A stretch of DNA of 64,000 nucleotides from Cycas panzhihuaensis (Eukaryota > Cycadophyta), in assembly GCA_023213395.1 (NCBI GenBank), contig CM041465.1:155503741-155567740 (forward strand). The letters are read 5' to 3'. A program made the translations under genes and the position numbers. The number at the start of each line of letters is the position of its first letter. Position 1 is the first letter of the stretch. The notes below the pieces were generated by a model. That model searched no databases and was not told the DNA's origin. It worked only from the letters and a program-made list of their open reading frames with translations. Below are positions 10,830 through 20,612 of the stretch, one piece after another.

Positions 10830-11930
10830 GTCCTATTCCTCATCTAGCATGGAGGGCTCAAAGAGTTTTAAGTATTCAGCATTTACTACTGAATATATTT
10901 GCATATAAGGTGGAAGATCAAGTTAGAAAGCATTGCCACCTACTTTTCTCAAAATCTTGAATGGTCCATACCTTATAGGTTTGAGTTTCTTACCTTCTCC
11001 TTTTAACCTCTCCTTGCTCAAGTATAACCATACTAAATATCCTTCTTGGAAAGTACACTCTTGCCTATGCTTGTCATGTCTTTCCTTGTACTTTTGTTGA
11101 GTCCTTAGAAGTTGATCATGTACTTCTTTGTGGACTCTGGATCTTCTCCAAGTATCTTAAAGCCTTGTCATGCTTCTCCTTCTCTTGACGGATCCTTCCT
11201 TAGCTTGCATGGAAAACTCTAAGTCAAATAGACTTTGAGGTAAGTATCCCAAACAAACTTCAAAAGGTGCTTTAGAGTGTGATGCATGCATTGCTCTATT
11301 AAAAGCAAATTGTAGAAAAGCTAATGATTCATCCCAAGTCTTTGGATGCTTAGAATTATATCCCCTCAATAGATGTACCAAAGTTACGCTCACTACTGGT
11401 TTATCCATCCGCTTGAGGATGGAAAATTGTACTCCTCTTCAATTTGGTATCCATCATCTCCCATAGTGACTTCCAAAATGATGAAAGGAATCGAGTGTCC
11501 CGATGCGAAATGATGGAAGAAGGCAAGCCAAAATTCTTCCATACATGCTCGAAGAATAACTCAGCTGCTCCTGTACCTGTGATTGTCTTCTTACAAGGTA
11601 TTAGACATATCATTTTACTAAACCTATCTACAACAACAAAGAGATAATCATGTCCCTTCCTAGTCATGGGAAGTCCCCCTAAAAAATCAATGGAGATACT
11701 TTCCCAAGGCCTAGTGGGAATAGGAAGTGGTGTATACAATCCTAATTTTCTAAAAGAAGGCTTAGAAGTATTACACATTACACATCCTTTTACATATTTT
11801 TTTACATCATTTTGCATTTTTGGCCATACAACATATCTTCTCAAGTTTGCTAAAGTCTTCTATACCAAAGTGACCATACTTTAGAAATATGGGCTTCTCT
11901 AAGCCACTTGATCTTGTCTCCTTTTGATGG
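10830..11930 (-). pseudogene. E3 integrase with GPY/F-type C-terminus
   Basis: Integrase. The zinc-binding end is CVMCNTSKPSF; the core starts at ISIDFLGGLP (first Asp). The second block SSIISHRDTRFLSSFW reads HRD where SDRD is usual, so the Asp after the Ser is changed to His. After HPQADG the frame is lost (stop plus shift near 11400), then LLRGYNSKHPKTWDESL...SHSKAPFEV resumes. About 11090-10850 holds IRYGPFKIL, the GPY/F motif of gypsy integrases. A clear chromodomain was not found after it, although a weak LPSKAKWFS stretch could be a remnant. Confidence 0.85.
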
Positions 11931-11939
11931 AACATAGAG

Positions 11940-12650
11940 CTACTTCCCTTTGAAAAGTAGACCATCCTTCCAAGCAAGCTGGGAAGATCTTCCTTTCGCT
12001 AGGTTCTCTAATTCTTCCTTCAAAGCTTCATCTTCATGGTACAAGTCTTTGTACTCTTCATGATGCATTGGTTCCACCTGCAAACTCATAAGAGAACTAC
12101 AAACAAAAGTAGAAGAAGAAGTGGAACAAGATGGTCTAGATAACATATCAACAATTTTGTTATTAGATCCCTTTTTGTACTTAATTATAATATTGAATTG
12201 TTGTAAATAACTCATCCACTTCATGTGTCTTGCTTGCTATAATTTACTTTGAGTTTGTAAAAATTGAAGAGGCTTATGATCGGTATGAACTACAACCTCT
12301 TTTCCGAGCAAGTATGACCTCCAATGCTTGCATGCTTGATGAAGTACGAACATTTCTCGATCATATGTTGGGTAGTTCTTCACTTGAGGGGTGAAGACTT
12401 CAATGGTATGCAATAGGCTTCCCATCTTGAATAAGACAGACTCCCATCGCATTTCCACTTACATCGCCTTCTACTTCAAAAGGCCTTTGCAAATTTGGCA
12501 TTGCCAAAACCAAGGCTTTTACAAATTTTCTTCTTTAAAAGAAGAAAGGCTTCTTCCTCCTTGGAACCCCAAGTAAACTTTCTACTAGATTTTGTCAATC
12601 CATGTAGAGGTGTCAGAACTCGTGAGAAATGAAGAATAAACTTTCTCAAG
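11940..12650 (-). pseudogene. E3 RNase H
   Basis: RNase H. IEVFTPQVKNYPTYDREMF and HWRSYLLGKEVVVHTDHKPL (about 12400-12260) are the typical central motifs, and IIIKYKKGSNNKIVDMLSR (about 12190-12130) is the C-terminal part; the usual AD-LSR reads VDMLSR. Near 12236, LQTQSKL is followed by a stop. The N-terminal strand overlaps the frame break after RT (12640-12460). Confidence 0.8.
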
Positions 12651-12652
12651 TA

Positions 12653-13420
12653 TTAACAAGCTCCTAAAAAACTTCTCACCTCTGTGATGTTTGTTGGCCT
12701 AGGCCATTTAAGGATAGCTTGAGTCTTGAGTGGATCAATGCTCAACTTTCCTCCTCGAATCACAAAGCCTAAGAAGATCAAGTTCTCCTTGCCAAATTCA
12801 CACTTCTTTACATTAAGCTTTAAATGATGCTTAGCCATAGTCTTTAAAACTTCTTCTATGTGCTGTAAATGTTCCTCCCATGTGTTACTGAAAATCAAAA
12901 TGTCATCAAGATAGACAACAACAAAATTATCCAAGTAAGGCCTTAACATTTCATTCATTAGTCTCATGAATGTTGCAGGAGCATTAAAAGGCATAAACAT
13001 CCATTCAAGGAGTCCTTGCTTTGTTTTGAAGGCCGTCTTCCATGTGTCCTCCTCCTTGACCCCAACTTGGTGATAACCGCTTTTCAAATCCAATTTAGTG
13101 AAATAATAAGCATGATGAATTTGATCAAGCAAATCATCTATACGAGGTAAAGGGTAGCGATTTTTAATTGTAATTTTATTCAAAGCACGAAAATCTATAC
13201 ACATTCTCCATCCTCCATCCTTCTTAGGCACTAAGACAATTGGTGACCCACAAGGTGAACATGAAGGTCTTATGACCCCTTGATCAAGCAACTCCTCAAC
13301 TTGCATCTTTATCTCATTATTCTCTACAATGAAGTGCCTATACAAAGCAACATTAGGTAATGGTGCATCTCCTACAAGAGTGATTTCATGCTCTATCTTT
13401 CTCTTTGGTGGAAGCCCATC
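12653..13420 (-). pseudogene. E3 reverse transcriptase
   Basis: The best-kept polymerase in the window: 230 codons open (13345-12653). Motifs in order: GVIRPSCSPCGSPIVLVPKK, WRMCIDFRALNKITIKNRYP, FTKLDLKSGYHQV, and the intact catalytic box VVYLDDILIFS (about 12925-12893), then LGFVIRGGKLSIDP. The stretch before it (GLPPKRKIEHEITLV) is the usual RT lead-in. LLEWMFMPFNAPATF lacks two residues against the usual MPFGLCNAPATF, a 6-base in-frame loss. Confidence 0.92.
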
Positions 13421-13426
13421 AACATG

Positions 13427-14076
13427 TTAAAATAGAATATCATACCTTGTCTTTAACTCCTCAATTTGTTGCATTTGTTTAGGTGATATAAGAAGAGTGT
13501 GAGTAGAAGGACCTTCTTCATCTCTTGGCTCTTCTTTTCTCCTTACCATTAAGATGATGAATTTACCACATGCATTGATCATCCTTTTTGCTTGAGTAGC
13601 TGAAATTAATGCTATCTTATTCAAGTGCTTCTTTGTGGCCTTTATGATGAAGCCCTTGTTATCCTTCATCAATCGATACTTTCTCTCCCTTCGATAGAAG
13701 AGTGCATCTCGATCTCACAAGTAGGGACTTCCAAGCACAACATGGCATACATCCGGGCACCACATCACATATTACTTCATCAACAAAATCATTAGTGATG
13801 GAAAATTTAAGTGTACATTGCTTTGATATTTGCATTTCCATATCTTTATGGATCCAACCAAGAGGATATGGGTGAGGGTGAAGAGTAGTTACCAACCCAA
13901 TGCTCTTTACCAAACTTTCTGAGATCAAATTCTTTTGGCTCCGGATCTATAATGGCACCAATCATACTATTTCCTACTTGAAGCTTCAAGTGAAATAGTT
14001 CCTCCCTTGTAGCATCATCTTCATAATTTGTAAGTAGAGTAACCTTCTCTTCTTCTCCTTCACTTTGAATCTCCAC
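13427..14076 (-). pseudogene. pro: E3 protease and linker, frameshifted at the active site
   Basis: The protease is split between two frames. LQVGNSMIGAIID comes from the frame ending 13846, and LISESLVKSIGLVTTLHPHP from the frame starting near 13928. The catalytic loop reads IIDPEPKEF where a small deletion (GATCCGGAGCC) has removed the Ser-Gly after Asp. The linker to RT is open at 13672-13427 (IALISATQAKRMI, ISPKQMQQIEELKTRY). Confidence 0.78.
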
Positions 14077-14138
14077 CTCAGAAAGTAGTGCTTTCCTTTT
14101 CCTTCTTTCTTAATTCCATATCCTTGATATGCTTGCTT

Positions 14139-15149
14139 TTAGTTCGGATGCAACTTCCAACACTTTACCGTAATATGACCACTAATATCACAATGCTCAC
14201 AATAGTTAGAACTTTTAACAAAATTAGTTCTTTTCTTCTTTCCTTTTTGCCTTTTAGATGAGTGCAATTTAGGATTCTTTTCATACTTATTAGAAGTAAA
14301 AGTAGAATCTTTAGACATGAATGTAGATTTCTTGCTTTTACTTTCTATTGCCATAGCCATCCTACTTGCTTCTCCAATGGATTGAACCTTAATAAGCCTT
14401 AGTTCCTTCCTTATGTATTCATGTAATCCTCCAATGAATTTCATAAGAGTGACATGTTCATCCATATTAATACCAAGTAGCATGCCATGCCTAAAAAATA
14501 AAGAAGTATAGTCTTGGACACTTACACCTCTCCCTTGGCGTAAATATTGCCAAGTGACCTATTGGTCTTCCTCATGACCTATGGGGTAGAATTGCTTCTT
14601 TATTATTTTCTTAAAATCCCTCCATTGAAAAGAAGATACATCATGAGTCTTCAAATATGCATTCCACCATGTCAATGCATGTTTACACAATTTGAGCCTA
14701 GCAAATGAAAGATTTTGAGCATTACTATAAGCATAGATTGTGAAGTAGGTTTCAAGTTGATCCAACCAATGGTCCAACTTTTCATCATTTACCTCTCCAT
14801 CATAAGTTGGAATATCCAACTTTGCCTCCACCTTGAAAGGTTGATGAGATGAAGTACCCTTGCTTTCTTCAAAAGAGTGCTTTAAGGTCTCCTCCTCTTC
14901 CTCTTCATGGTCATGGTCATATGTGGATCCTCCTTCAAATTCCTTCTCTTTGCCTTTTCCTTTGACTAGAGGTAGAAGGTGGGTCATCATCTGCATCAAG
15001 GCTTCTACATTCTTCTCAAGCTTTTCAAATCTAATTTCTCCATCTTCTTTTTCAGCCATGGTGCTTGGATTCTTTCTTTGTCTTCTTGGTGATTGAAACA
15101 CAAGAAAATCTTCACCTTTCTCTTCGTATACTTTCCTTGTTTGTACCAT
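14139..15149 (-). pseudogene. gag: E3 gag with zinc knuckle
   Basis: The start is ATG at 15149 (MVQTRKVYEEKGED). Segments in order: charged N-terminus with a coiled-coil-like stretch (FEKLEKNVEALMQMM), capsid core with LDHWLDQLETYFTIYAYS and LTWWNAYLKTH, a basic stretch, and the zinc knuckle CEHCDISGHITVKC (C-x2-C-x4-H-x4-C) near the end. The only break is one TAG at about 14559 within EEDQ-stop-VTWQYL, probably from TGG. At 337 codons it is nearly intact. Confidence 0.9.
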
Positions 15150-15174
15150 TCAAGTCCCTACAAAAAATATCAGA

Positions 15175-15187
15175 GGCTCTGATACCA
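15175..15187 (-). other. E3 primer-binding site (initiator Met)
   Basis: On the - strand TGGTATCAGAGCC stands three bases after the 5' LTR end. It matches the tRNA-iMet site of plant retrotransposons. Confidence 0.92.
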
Positions 15188-15190
15188 AAA

Positions 15191-16245
15191 TATAATCCCA
15201 AAAGATCTTAGTTGGTGAAGAAATCAATTATCAACCTTTCCTCCTTGAGATCCTAGGAGTTAGTGTAGAAAGCTTAATAACATCAAAATAACAATGAGCC
15301 CATGAAAGGAAAATTCTACACCAAATCAATTATTCTTAACATTGATCCAAAAGTATGAGGAGTAATACTTTTATTAAACCATAAAAATCTCCATTTAATG
15401 GTGGAGAAATCAACTAGCAAAAGAATGGTAAAATTACAAGGAATAAATGTTACAATTATACCATAAGGGGGACTCAAACCCTCCAAATGCTTCTTCGAGA
15501 ATGCTTCTCAAGTCAAGTATCCAAGAAACATCTCTCCAACCTATAGAAGGGCTCAATTTATATAAAGAAACCTGAATTTCATGTTTAACAAGTGGCAATC
15601 ATGCAAGTATAACCACTAACCACTAGAATGCATGTTGTCCAAGTGGCCTTCATACAATTCTTAAAAAGTTATAGCTTGTAAAAGATCTTAACGTACTCTA
15701 ATTTGGCTAAAATTTACTACACATATAGGAACATATGTCCCCTTATCTTCCTCAAATTTTTAGCTTATTTGGATGTCATCTGGCTACATGTTTATTCATT
15801 TAATAATAATATGTATTTGTTATTTTTCTGTTGTCCAAGTGGCCTTCATGCAATTCTTAAAAGTTGTGGCTTGTAACTAACCTTAACGGACTCCAATTCA
15901 GCTCATATTTGGTACCCATATAGGAACGCATGTCTCCTCTTCTTCCTCAAAATTTTAGCTCATTTGGATGTGATTTGATCATATTTATATTCATATAATT
16001 ATAATATATATTTTTTATTTTTTCTGCTAGCTGTGGGATTAATTTTTATGCAAAGACAAGGCTTGAACTCTAATCAAATGATATTTTCTGAACCCCACCT
16101 TTTGTACACATTTAATGGGATGTGTCTTCTCCCTCCACACAAAATTTCATAGAATTTTGATACCATTTGGACATAACTCTTTTAGTTATGCTAATGCCTA
16201 GCATTTTCCGCATCCTGTAAACATATGGTAGATCCTCCTGGATCA
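15191..16245 (-). repeat. E3 5' LTR
   Basis: 1,055 bp, homologous to 9545-10581 along its length. On the + strand the first bases are TATAATC instead of TGTGATC. It carries about 20 extra bases near 16211-16230 (CATCCTGTAAACATATGGTA) absent from the other LTR. Confidence 0.92.
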
Positions 16246-16984
16246 TAGTAACCCCAAATTCACTAGCTCCTTTTGGAAAGAGTTATTTAAGGCTGTGGAA
16301 ACTTTAATTAATATGAGTATCACCTACCATCCATAAATAGATAGTCAATCAGAGGCTTTGAACAAAACTTTAAAAACATACCTATATTGTTTTACCTCTA
16401 ACCAGCAAGCTAAATGGACATCTTGATTATCCTTGGCAGAATATTAGTATAATTCATCACACCATTCATCCATTAGCATGTCTCCATTCTTGGAATTATA
16501 TGACTATCACCCCCCTTTACACCAGACTTTAGCAACTAATTTTTGAAATGCCTCTACCCAACAAAAGCTTCAAAATATGGACCAAATCCTTCATACCGTT
16601 AAGCAAAACCTAGCCAATGTAAGAAACCGTATAAAGTAACTCGTCAACTACCATTGATCTGATTGGTCATTTAACATTGGAGATCTCATCTTCCTTCATC
16701 TTCAACCATATAAATAATAATCCCTAAAATCCCATCAAGGCCATAAACTAAGCCCAATGTTATTACGGTATGTATAAAGTCATAAAAAAGATTAGCGAAG
16801 TTGCATATGCCCTTGAGCTTCCCCCAAACACCAATATCCATGATGTCTTCCATGTCTCATGCCTTAAAAAGTGTCTGGGTAAAAATATTATACCCCTCAC
16901 TACCATCCCCATTCTCCATAATGAACAAACTCTTACAGCTTCCACCGCATCGACCTCGCTACCATTAATGCCACCTTTGGAATC
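16246..16984 (+). pseudogene. E2 integrase, C-terminal part
   Basis: The E2 integrase core resumes after E3: SNPKFTSSFWKELFKAVETL, ITYHPQ-type block with TAA for Gln, and SQSEALNKTLKTYLY with the third catalytic Glu. Then come SISMSPFLELYDYHPP and a GPY-like region (about 16660-16760, LVNYH..DWSFNIGDLIFLHL). VIKKISEVAYALELPPNTNI and HDVFHVSCLKKCLG (16785-16880) are typical gypsy integrase C-terminal motifs. Stops and frame changes throughout. Confidence 0.82.
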
Positions 16985-17112
16985 GTAGCATTTTTTAGCA
17001 TTTGGTACAGTGGGTCGGTTGTGATGTAGATGAAACAACTTAGGAATCTAATGAGTTTGTCAAATAGAATCCTTATTTGTAATGCTTCAAGGACTCAGTG
17101 TCTTAGAAGGTA
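16985..17112 (+). pseudogene. E2 chromodomain remnant
   Basis: HLVQWVGCDVDETT-stop-ES (about 17008-17057) matches the chromodomain signature of a hydrophobic-V-x-W, acidic stretch, then T-W-E, with TAG where TGG (Trp) is expected. It ends with NPYL and FKDSVS just before the LTR. In chromoviruses this domain directs integration toward chromatin marks. This remnant is the basis for calling E2 a chromovirus. Confidence 0.7.
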
Positions 17113-17117
17113 GGACT

Positions 17118-17747
17118 TGTAATATAACCTTACCTCCATAAGCAGAAGGAAGTATTGACATGTGGAATCTGTTAAAGGGTTATGTGGTCTTATGATTATT
17201 CTAAAGTACTTGCTTATTTAGTAAGTGCCTAAATAGTTGTACTTACTTATTTAGCAAGTACTCAAATAGTGTGGTTTTATATTGCACATGCATTTAGCTA
17301 AGTAAGTGCTTTAAACATATATTTAGCAAGTAGTTATGATTTTTGCACATGCATTTAGTAAGTAGTTATGCTCACTTATTTAGTAAGTGCATTAAACATA
17401 TATTTAGCAAGTAGTTGTAATTTTTGCATATGCATTTAGTAAGTAGTTGTGCTCACTTATTTAGTAAGTGCATTAAACATATATTTAGCAAGTAGTTGTG
17501 ATTTTTGTGCATGCATTTAGTAAGTAATTATGCTCACTTATTTACTAAGTGCTTAGAATAGAAGTAAGCGTTAGTAGTTGAAGCACTATATATACCCTCT
17601 TGGGTCTTTATTGTAATTCATTCTTAGATCATATTACTTAATAGAAAAGAATTTTAATTCTCTTTAGTGATCAATTATCTTTTCTGGCTCTCTTTAGTGC
17701 TTAACATTTCTCTCTTTAGAGTTATTTATTGTGGAAGATACATTACA
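17118..17747 (+). repeat. E2 3' LTR
   Basis: TGTAATATAACC ... GATACATTACA, 630 bp. It is preceded by the purine-rich AGAAGGTAGGA, the likely PPT, and followed by CAAAC, the right target duplication. It carries its own TATATATA at 17587-17594. Confidence 0.9.
17210..17565 (+). repeat. Expanded U3 tandem repeat in E2 3' LTR
   Basis: About four copies of a unit near 82 bp containing GCATTTAGTAAGTAGTT, GCTCACTTATTTAGTAAGTGC and AACATATATTTAGCAAG. The first copy is shortened. The 5' LTR has about two units, accounting for most of the 132-bp length difference. Confidence 0.8.
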
Positions 17748-17752
17748 CAAAC

Positions 17753-18640
17753 CTATCTTCTTCTTCTTCACCCCCTCCTGCTGACTGAGCCTCCCTTCAC
17801 TTCGAGGAAGGGAATGCCATGTGCATGGGGGCAACCAAGGACATCGTCCTTACTCCTGGTAATGTCATTAAGGTAGGAGTAGAATGTTCCCCTAAAAAAA
17901 TGAAGGAATATACCTTCTTTTCTAAGAATTTTATCATGTTTTCATATGGGACTACTCTGACATAAAGGGAATAGACCCTTCTATCATCACCCACAACCCC
18001 ACTACCATTCTGGGTGCTCGCCCTATGCATTAAAAGTAGTGACCTATTCACCCAAAACTTTTAGCTACTGCGAAGATAGAAATTGAGAAAATCCTAGATG
18101 TGGGGTTAATCACTTCCATCGACTAGCCCAAGTGGGTGTCTAACATTGTTCCTATTGTTGAAAAGAATAGGATGATTTGGATATGCATTAACTTTCATGA
18201 CATTAGCAATACATGTCCAAAAGATAATTTTTTGCTCCCCTTCATTGATTAAATTATTGATCAAACTACTGAATTTGAAGTCATGTCCTTGATGGATGGC
18301 TTCTCTGGATACAACCAAATCCATATTTCACTTAAAAACCATCATAAAATGGACTTCACTACTCCTTGGGGCACCTTTACTTACAAAGCAATGCCCTTTA
18401 GGCTTAAGAATACAGGTGCCACTTATCAAAGGGTGACGTAATTTATCTTGCATGACCTCATCGACAAAACCCTTAAGGTTTTCATGGATGACATGATGGG
18501 CCTTTGGCACATAAGGGCCCACCATCCTAGCAATTTGTAATCCATCTTTACATGATGTCACAAATACGATATAAGCCTAAACCCTTTTAAGTATGTGTTT
18601 GATGTAACAACTAGAAAACTCCTTGGTTTCCTTGTTTTGA
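17753..18640 (+). pseudogene. E1 end of linker and reverse transcriptase
   Basis: E1 resumes with SLHFEEGNAMCMGATKDIVL, continuous with the linker cut at 4669. RT runs about 18060-18620: EKILDVGLITSID, PIVEKNRMIWICINFHDISN, FEVMSLMDGFSGYNQIHISL, FTYKAMPFRLKNTGATYQRV, and a catalytic box VFMDDMMG (18478-18501) in which the usual Tyr is Phe. KYVFDVTTRKLLGFLVLKQG follows. TAG or TAA codons replace several Gln and Trp residues. Confidence 0.87.
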
Positions 18641-19200
18641 AACAAGGAATCCAAATTAACCCTAGCAAAGTCAAGGCCATCCTTGACATACAACCTCCTA
18701 AGACCTAACGATAAATCAAGTCATTCTTGGGTAGGTTAGTTTTTCTTAGGCATTTCTTAGTGAACTTCATCATAAACATGAAACCCCTCGCCAATCTGTT
18801 GAAGAAAGGGACCCCATTTGTTTAGTCTTTAAAGGCCCAAGAAGCCTTTAAGGAGCTTAAGAGAGCTCTAGCTTCTACTCTGAATTTGGCAGCGCCCCTC
18901 TCTTCGATAGGCCTTTCATCCTTTATACCTCAGCCACCGATGAATCCTTGGGTGCCATGCTTGCCTAAGAGGATGACTTAGGAACTAAGAAAGCCATCTA
19001 TTTCATCAGTTGCACCCTAGTTACTGTTGAGCTTAATTGCTCTACCGTCGAGAAGGAATGGCTCTCCTTGGTATATACTACCAAGAAGTTCAAGCATTAT
19101 TTGCTTAGAAACACTACTCAAATGATCATCCAATCTTATCCCTTGAGGTATTTACTAACATGATTTGACTTGGCAAGTAGGACTAGCAAGTGGGCCATCC
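18641..19200 (+). pseudogene. E1 pol RNase H (first catalytic Asp missing)
   Basis: After INPSKVKAIL and FKELKRALAS comes FILYTSATDESLGAML (about 18915-18962). In Ty3-type enzymes the fourth residue of this block is the catalytic Asp; here it is Ser, as also in M1, and Leu in M2. AIYFISCTLV and LSLVYTTKKFKHYLLRNTT give the remaining RNase H pattern. The conserved loss suggests the domain was already catalytically dead in the active family. Confidence 0.8.
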
Positions 19201-19801
19201 TCCTTTAAGAATTTGATCTCTAGATTGTTAACAGGAAATTAAAGAAGGGGATGGTGGTTGCCGAACAACTCATCAACACCCCCATACCAAACTCTTCTAA
19301 TGCTCCTATTGATGACTCCCTACCAGATGAACCCATTTTTACTATTCAAAATTTGTCTCCCCATCTATTAACCGAAAGTGAGTGGTATGGAGATATTGTG
19401 TGATACCTGAGTGAGTAGTTATAGTGTCCTAATGCTAGTGATAAAGTTAGGTCATGTATTCAGGCTACTGCTAGGCAATACTTCCACATGGAAGAGGTAT
19501 AATATAAGAAGTATTTTGATAAGATCCTGGCTCCTATGTTAATCCTGATAAGGCAGGCTAAATACTTTGCAAATGCTATAATCGCATTTGTGGAGGCCAT
19601 TTTAGAGGCCAATCCATGGCTTAAAGGATCCTTCACATGGGCTATTATTGGCTCTCCCTCTTTAAGGACACCCATGCCTATGCCCTGCGATGTCATTAGT
19701 GTCAAGAGTATGCCAACATCATTCATTTACCTTCTAAGGCATTGCACCTTATCATATCTCCATGGTCCTTCTCTCAATAGGGATTATACCTCATTGGGGC
19801 C
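19201..19801 (+). pseudogene. E1 integrase, zinc-binding part
   Basis: A linker (AEQLINTPIPNSSNAPIDDS) and a frameshift near 19545 precede the zinc-binding region: CYNRICGGHFRGQ, ILHMGYYWLSLFKDTHAYAL, then CQEYANIIHLPSKALH. The sequence stops inside PWSFSQ..LYLIGA at 19801, where T is inserted, and integrase resumes at 63048. Confidence 0.83.
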
Positions 19802-20612
19802 TAAAATCACACCTATGGGGGGGTAACCACACTTGGTTAAGATCAAACCAACTAACCAAAGGTTTCAAGGCTAAGAATCTGTCAGGCAAGTGAAGGAAAT
19901 CACCCACAAAAGGCATTTGTACATTGAAACTTAGGTTCGGGACCCGTAAATGGTGCACAAACCCCTTTGAGGTAACTCTACCTAGATTACGAGCAATAAA
20001 GAGATAAGGGATATCCTCGGTTTCTCGAGTAACCTCAAAAGATGGGCCCTTACACCCTTGGACAACTGAAGGAGGGAGGAGAGGACAAATGAGGGAATAG
20101 ATTCTTACGTGAAAAGGTGATATGAGAGAGGTGGTTTTATGTAGGAAATAAGGGTGGTATGCACTTGTGAAGGGCTGGGAAGGTGGCCAATCTTATGGGT
20201 GCAGAACTGACCTAAAGGTCATGCTAAGGTGGCCTAGCTACGATAAATGAAATAATGACCAAAGGAAAGGGGGGAGCCTTAAAAGAGGGATGCCCTTAAG
20301 GCACTACACCTAAGGTGGTCTTAGGAGTGTGAGTTGTTAATGGAAATGTTTTAATACTTTTGCGTGTGGGTCATTATATAAAGTATGTATTGATGAGGTT
20401 GTATATATGATAATGTGTTCTTATGTGTAAGAGAGTTCTTTCAAAAAAGGAAAAGAATAGCATGAAAACCAACTCATTCACTTATGCATATACATCCTTG
20501 CTCCCATTAACATTCGAATATAAAAGGAGGAGAAATAACAAAGAAGTTATGTGCGATGTAGGATGTATGCAAGGGATGCAAGTTCAACTAACCATGTAGT
20601 GTAATAAATATG
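19802..20612 (-). repeat. LTR1 of T, segment 1
   Basis: Starts TAAAATCACACC (TGGAATCACACC in LTR3) directly after GGGCC. Non-coding. It aligns with 45245-46070 and 59933-60755. Interrupted by C1, with the 5-bp duplication ATATG (20608-20612) / ATATA (25923-25927). Confidence 0.88.

Larger units (their letters stand above)
9545..16245 (-). mobile_element. E3: Ty3/gypsy element (chromovirus-like) inside E2 integrase
   Basis: E3 lies on the opposite strand to E2. It has LTRs at both ends, PBS (15175-15187), PPT (10584-10598) and gag, PR, RT, RH, IN in order, 6.7 kb in all. RT and integrase motifs resemble chromoviruses such as CRM or Reina-type elements; the exact clade was not resolved. The host frame ...IYD / SNPKF is split at GATAG. 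To the right only TAG of the expected duplication remains before TAACCCC, so the target duplication is degraded. Its ORFs are longer than those of E2, in line with later insertion. Confidence 0.9.
4670..17747 (+). mobile_element. E2: Ty3/gypsy chromovirus inserted in E1
   Basis: E2 has two related LTRs (4670-5167 and 17118-17747), an initiator-Met PBS, gag, PR, RT, RH, IN and a chromodomain-like C-terminus in Ty3 order. The flanking 5-mers are TGAAC (4665-4669) and CAAAC (17748-17752), both one transition from CGAAC, so an imperfect 5-bp target duplication. E1's linker frame continues across the insertion. E2 is heavily decayed and is interrupted by E3 inside integrase. Without E3 it is about 6.4 kb. 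Confidence 0.88.
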
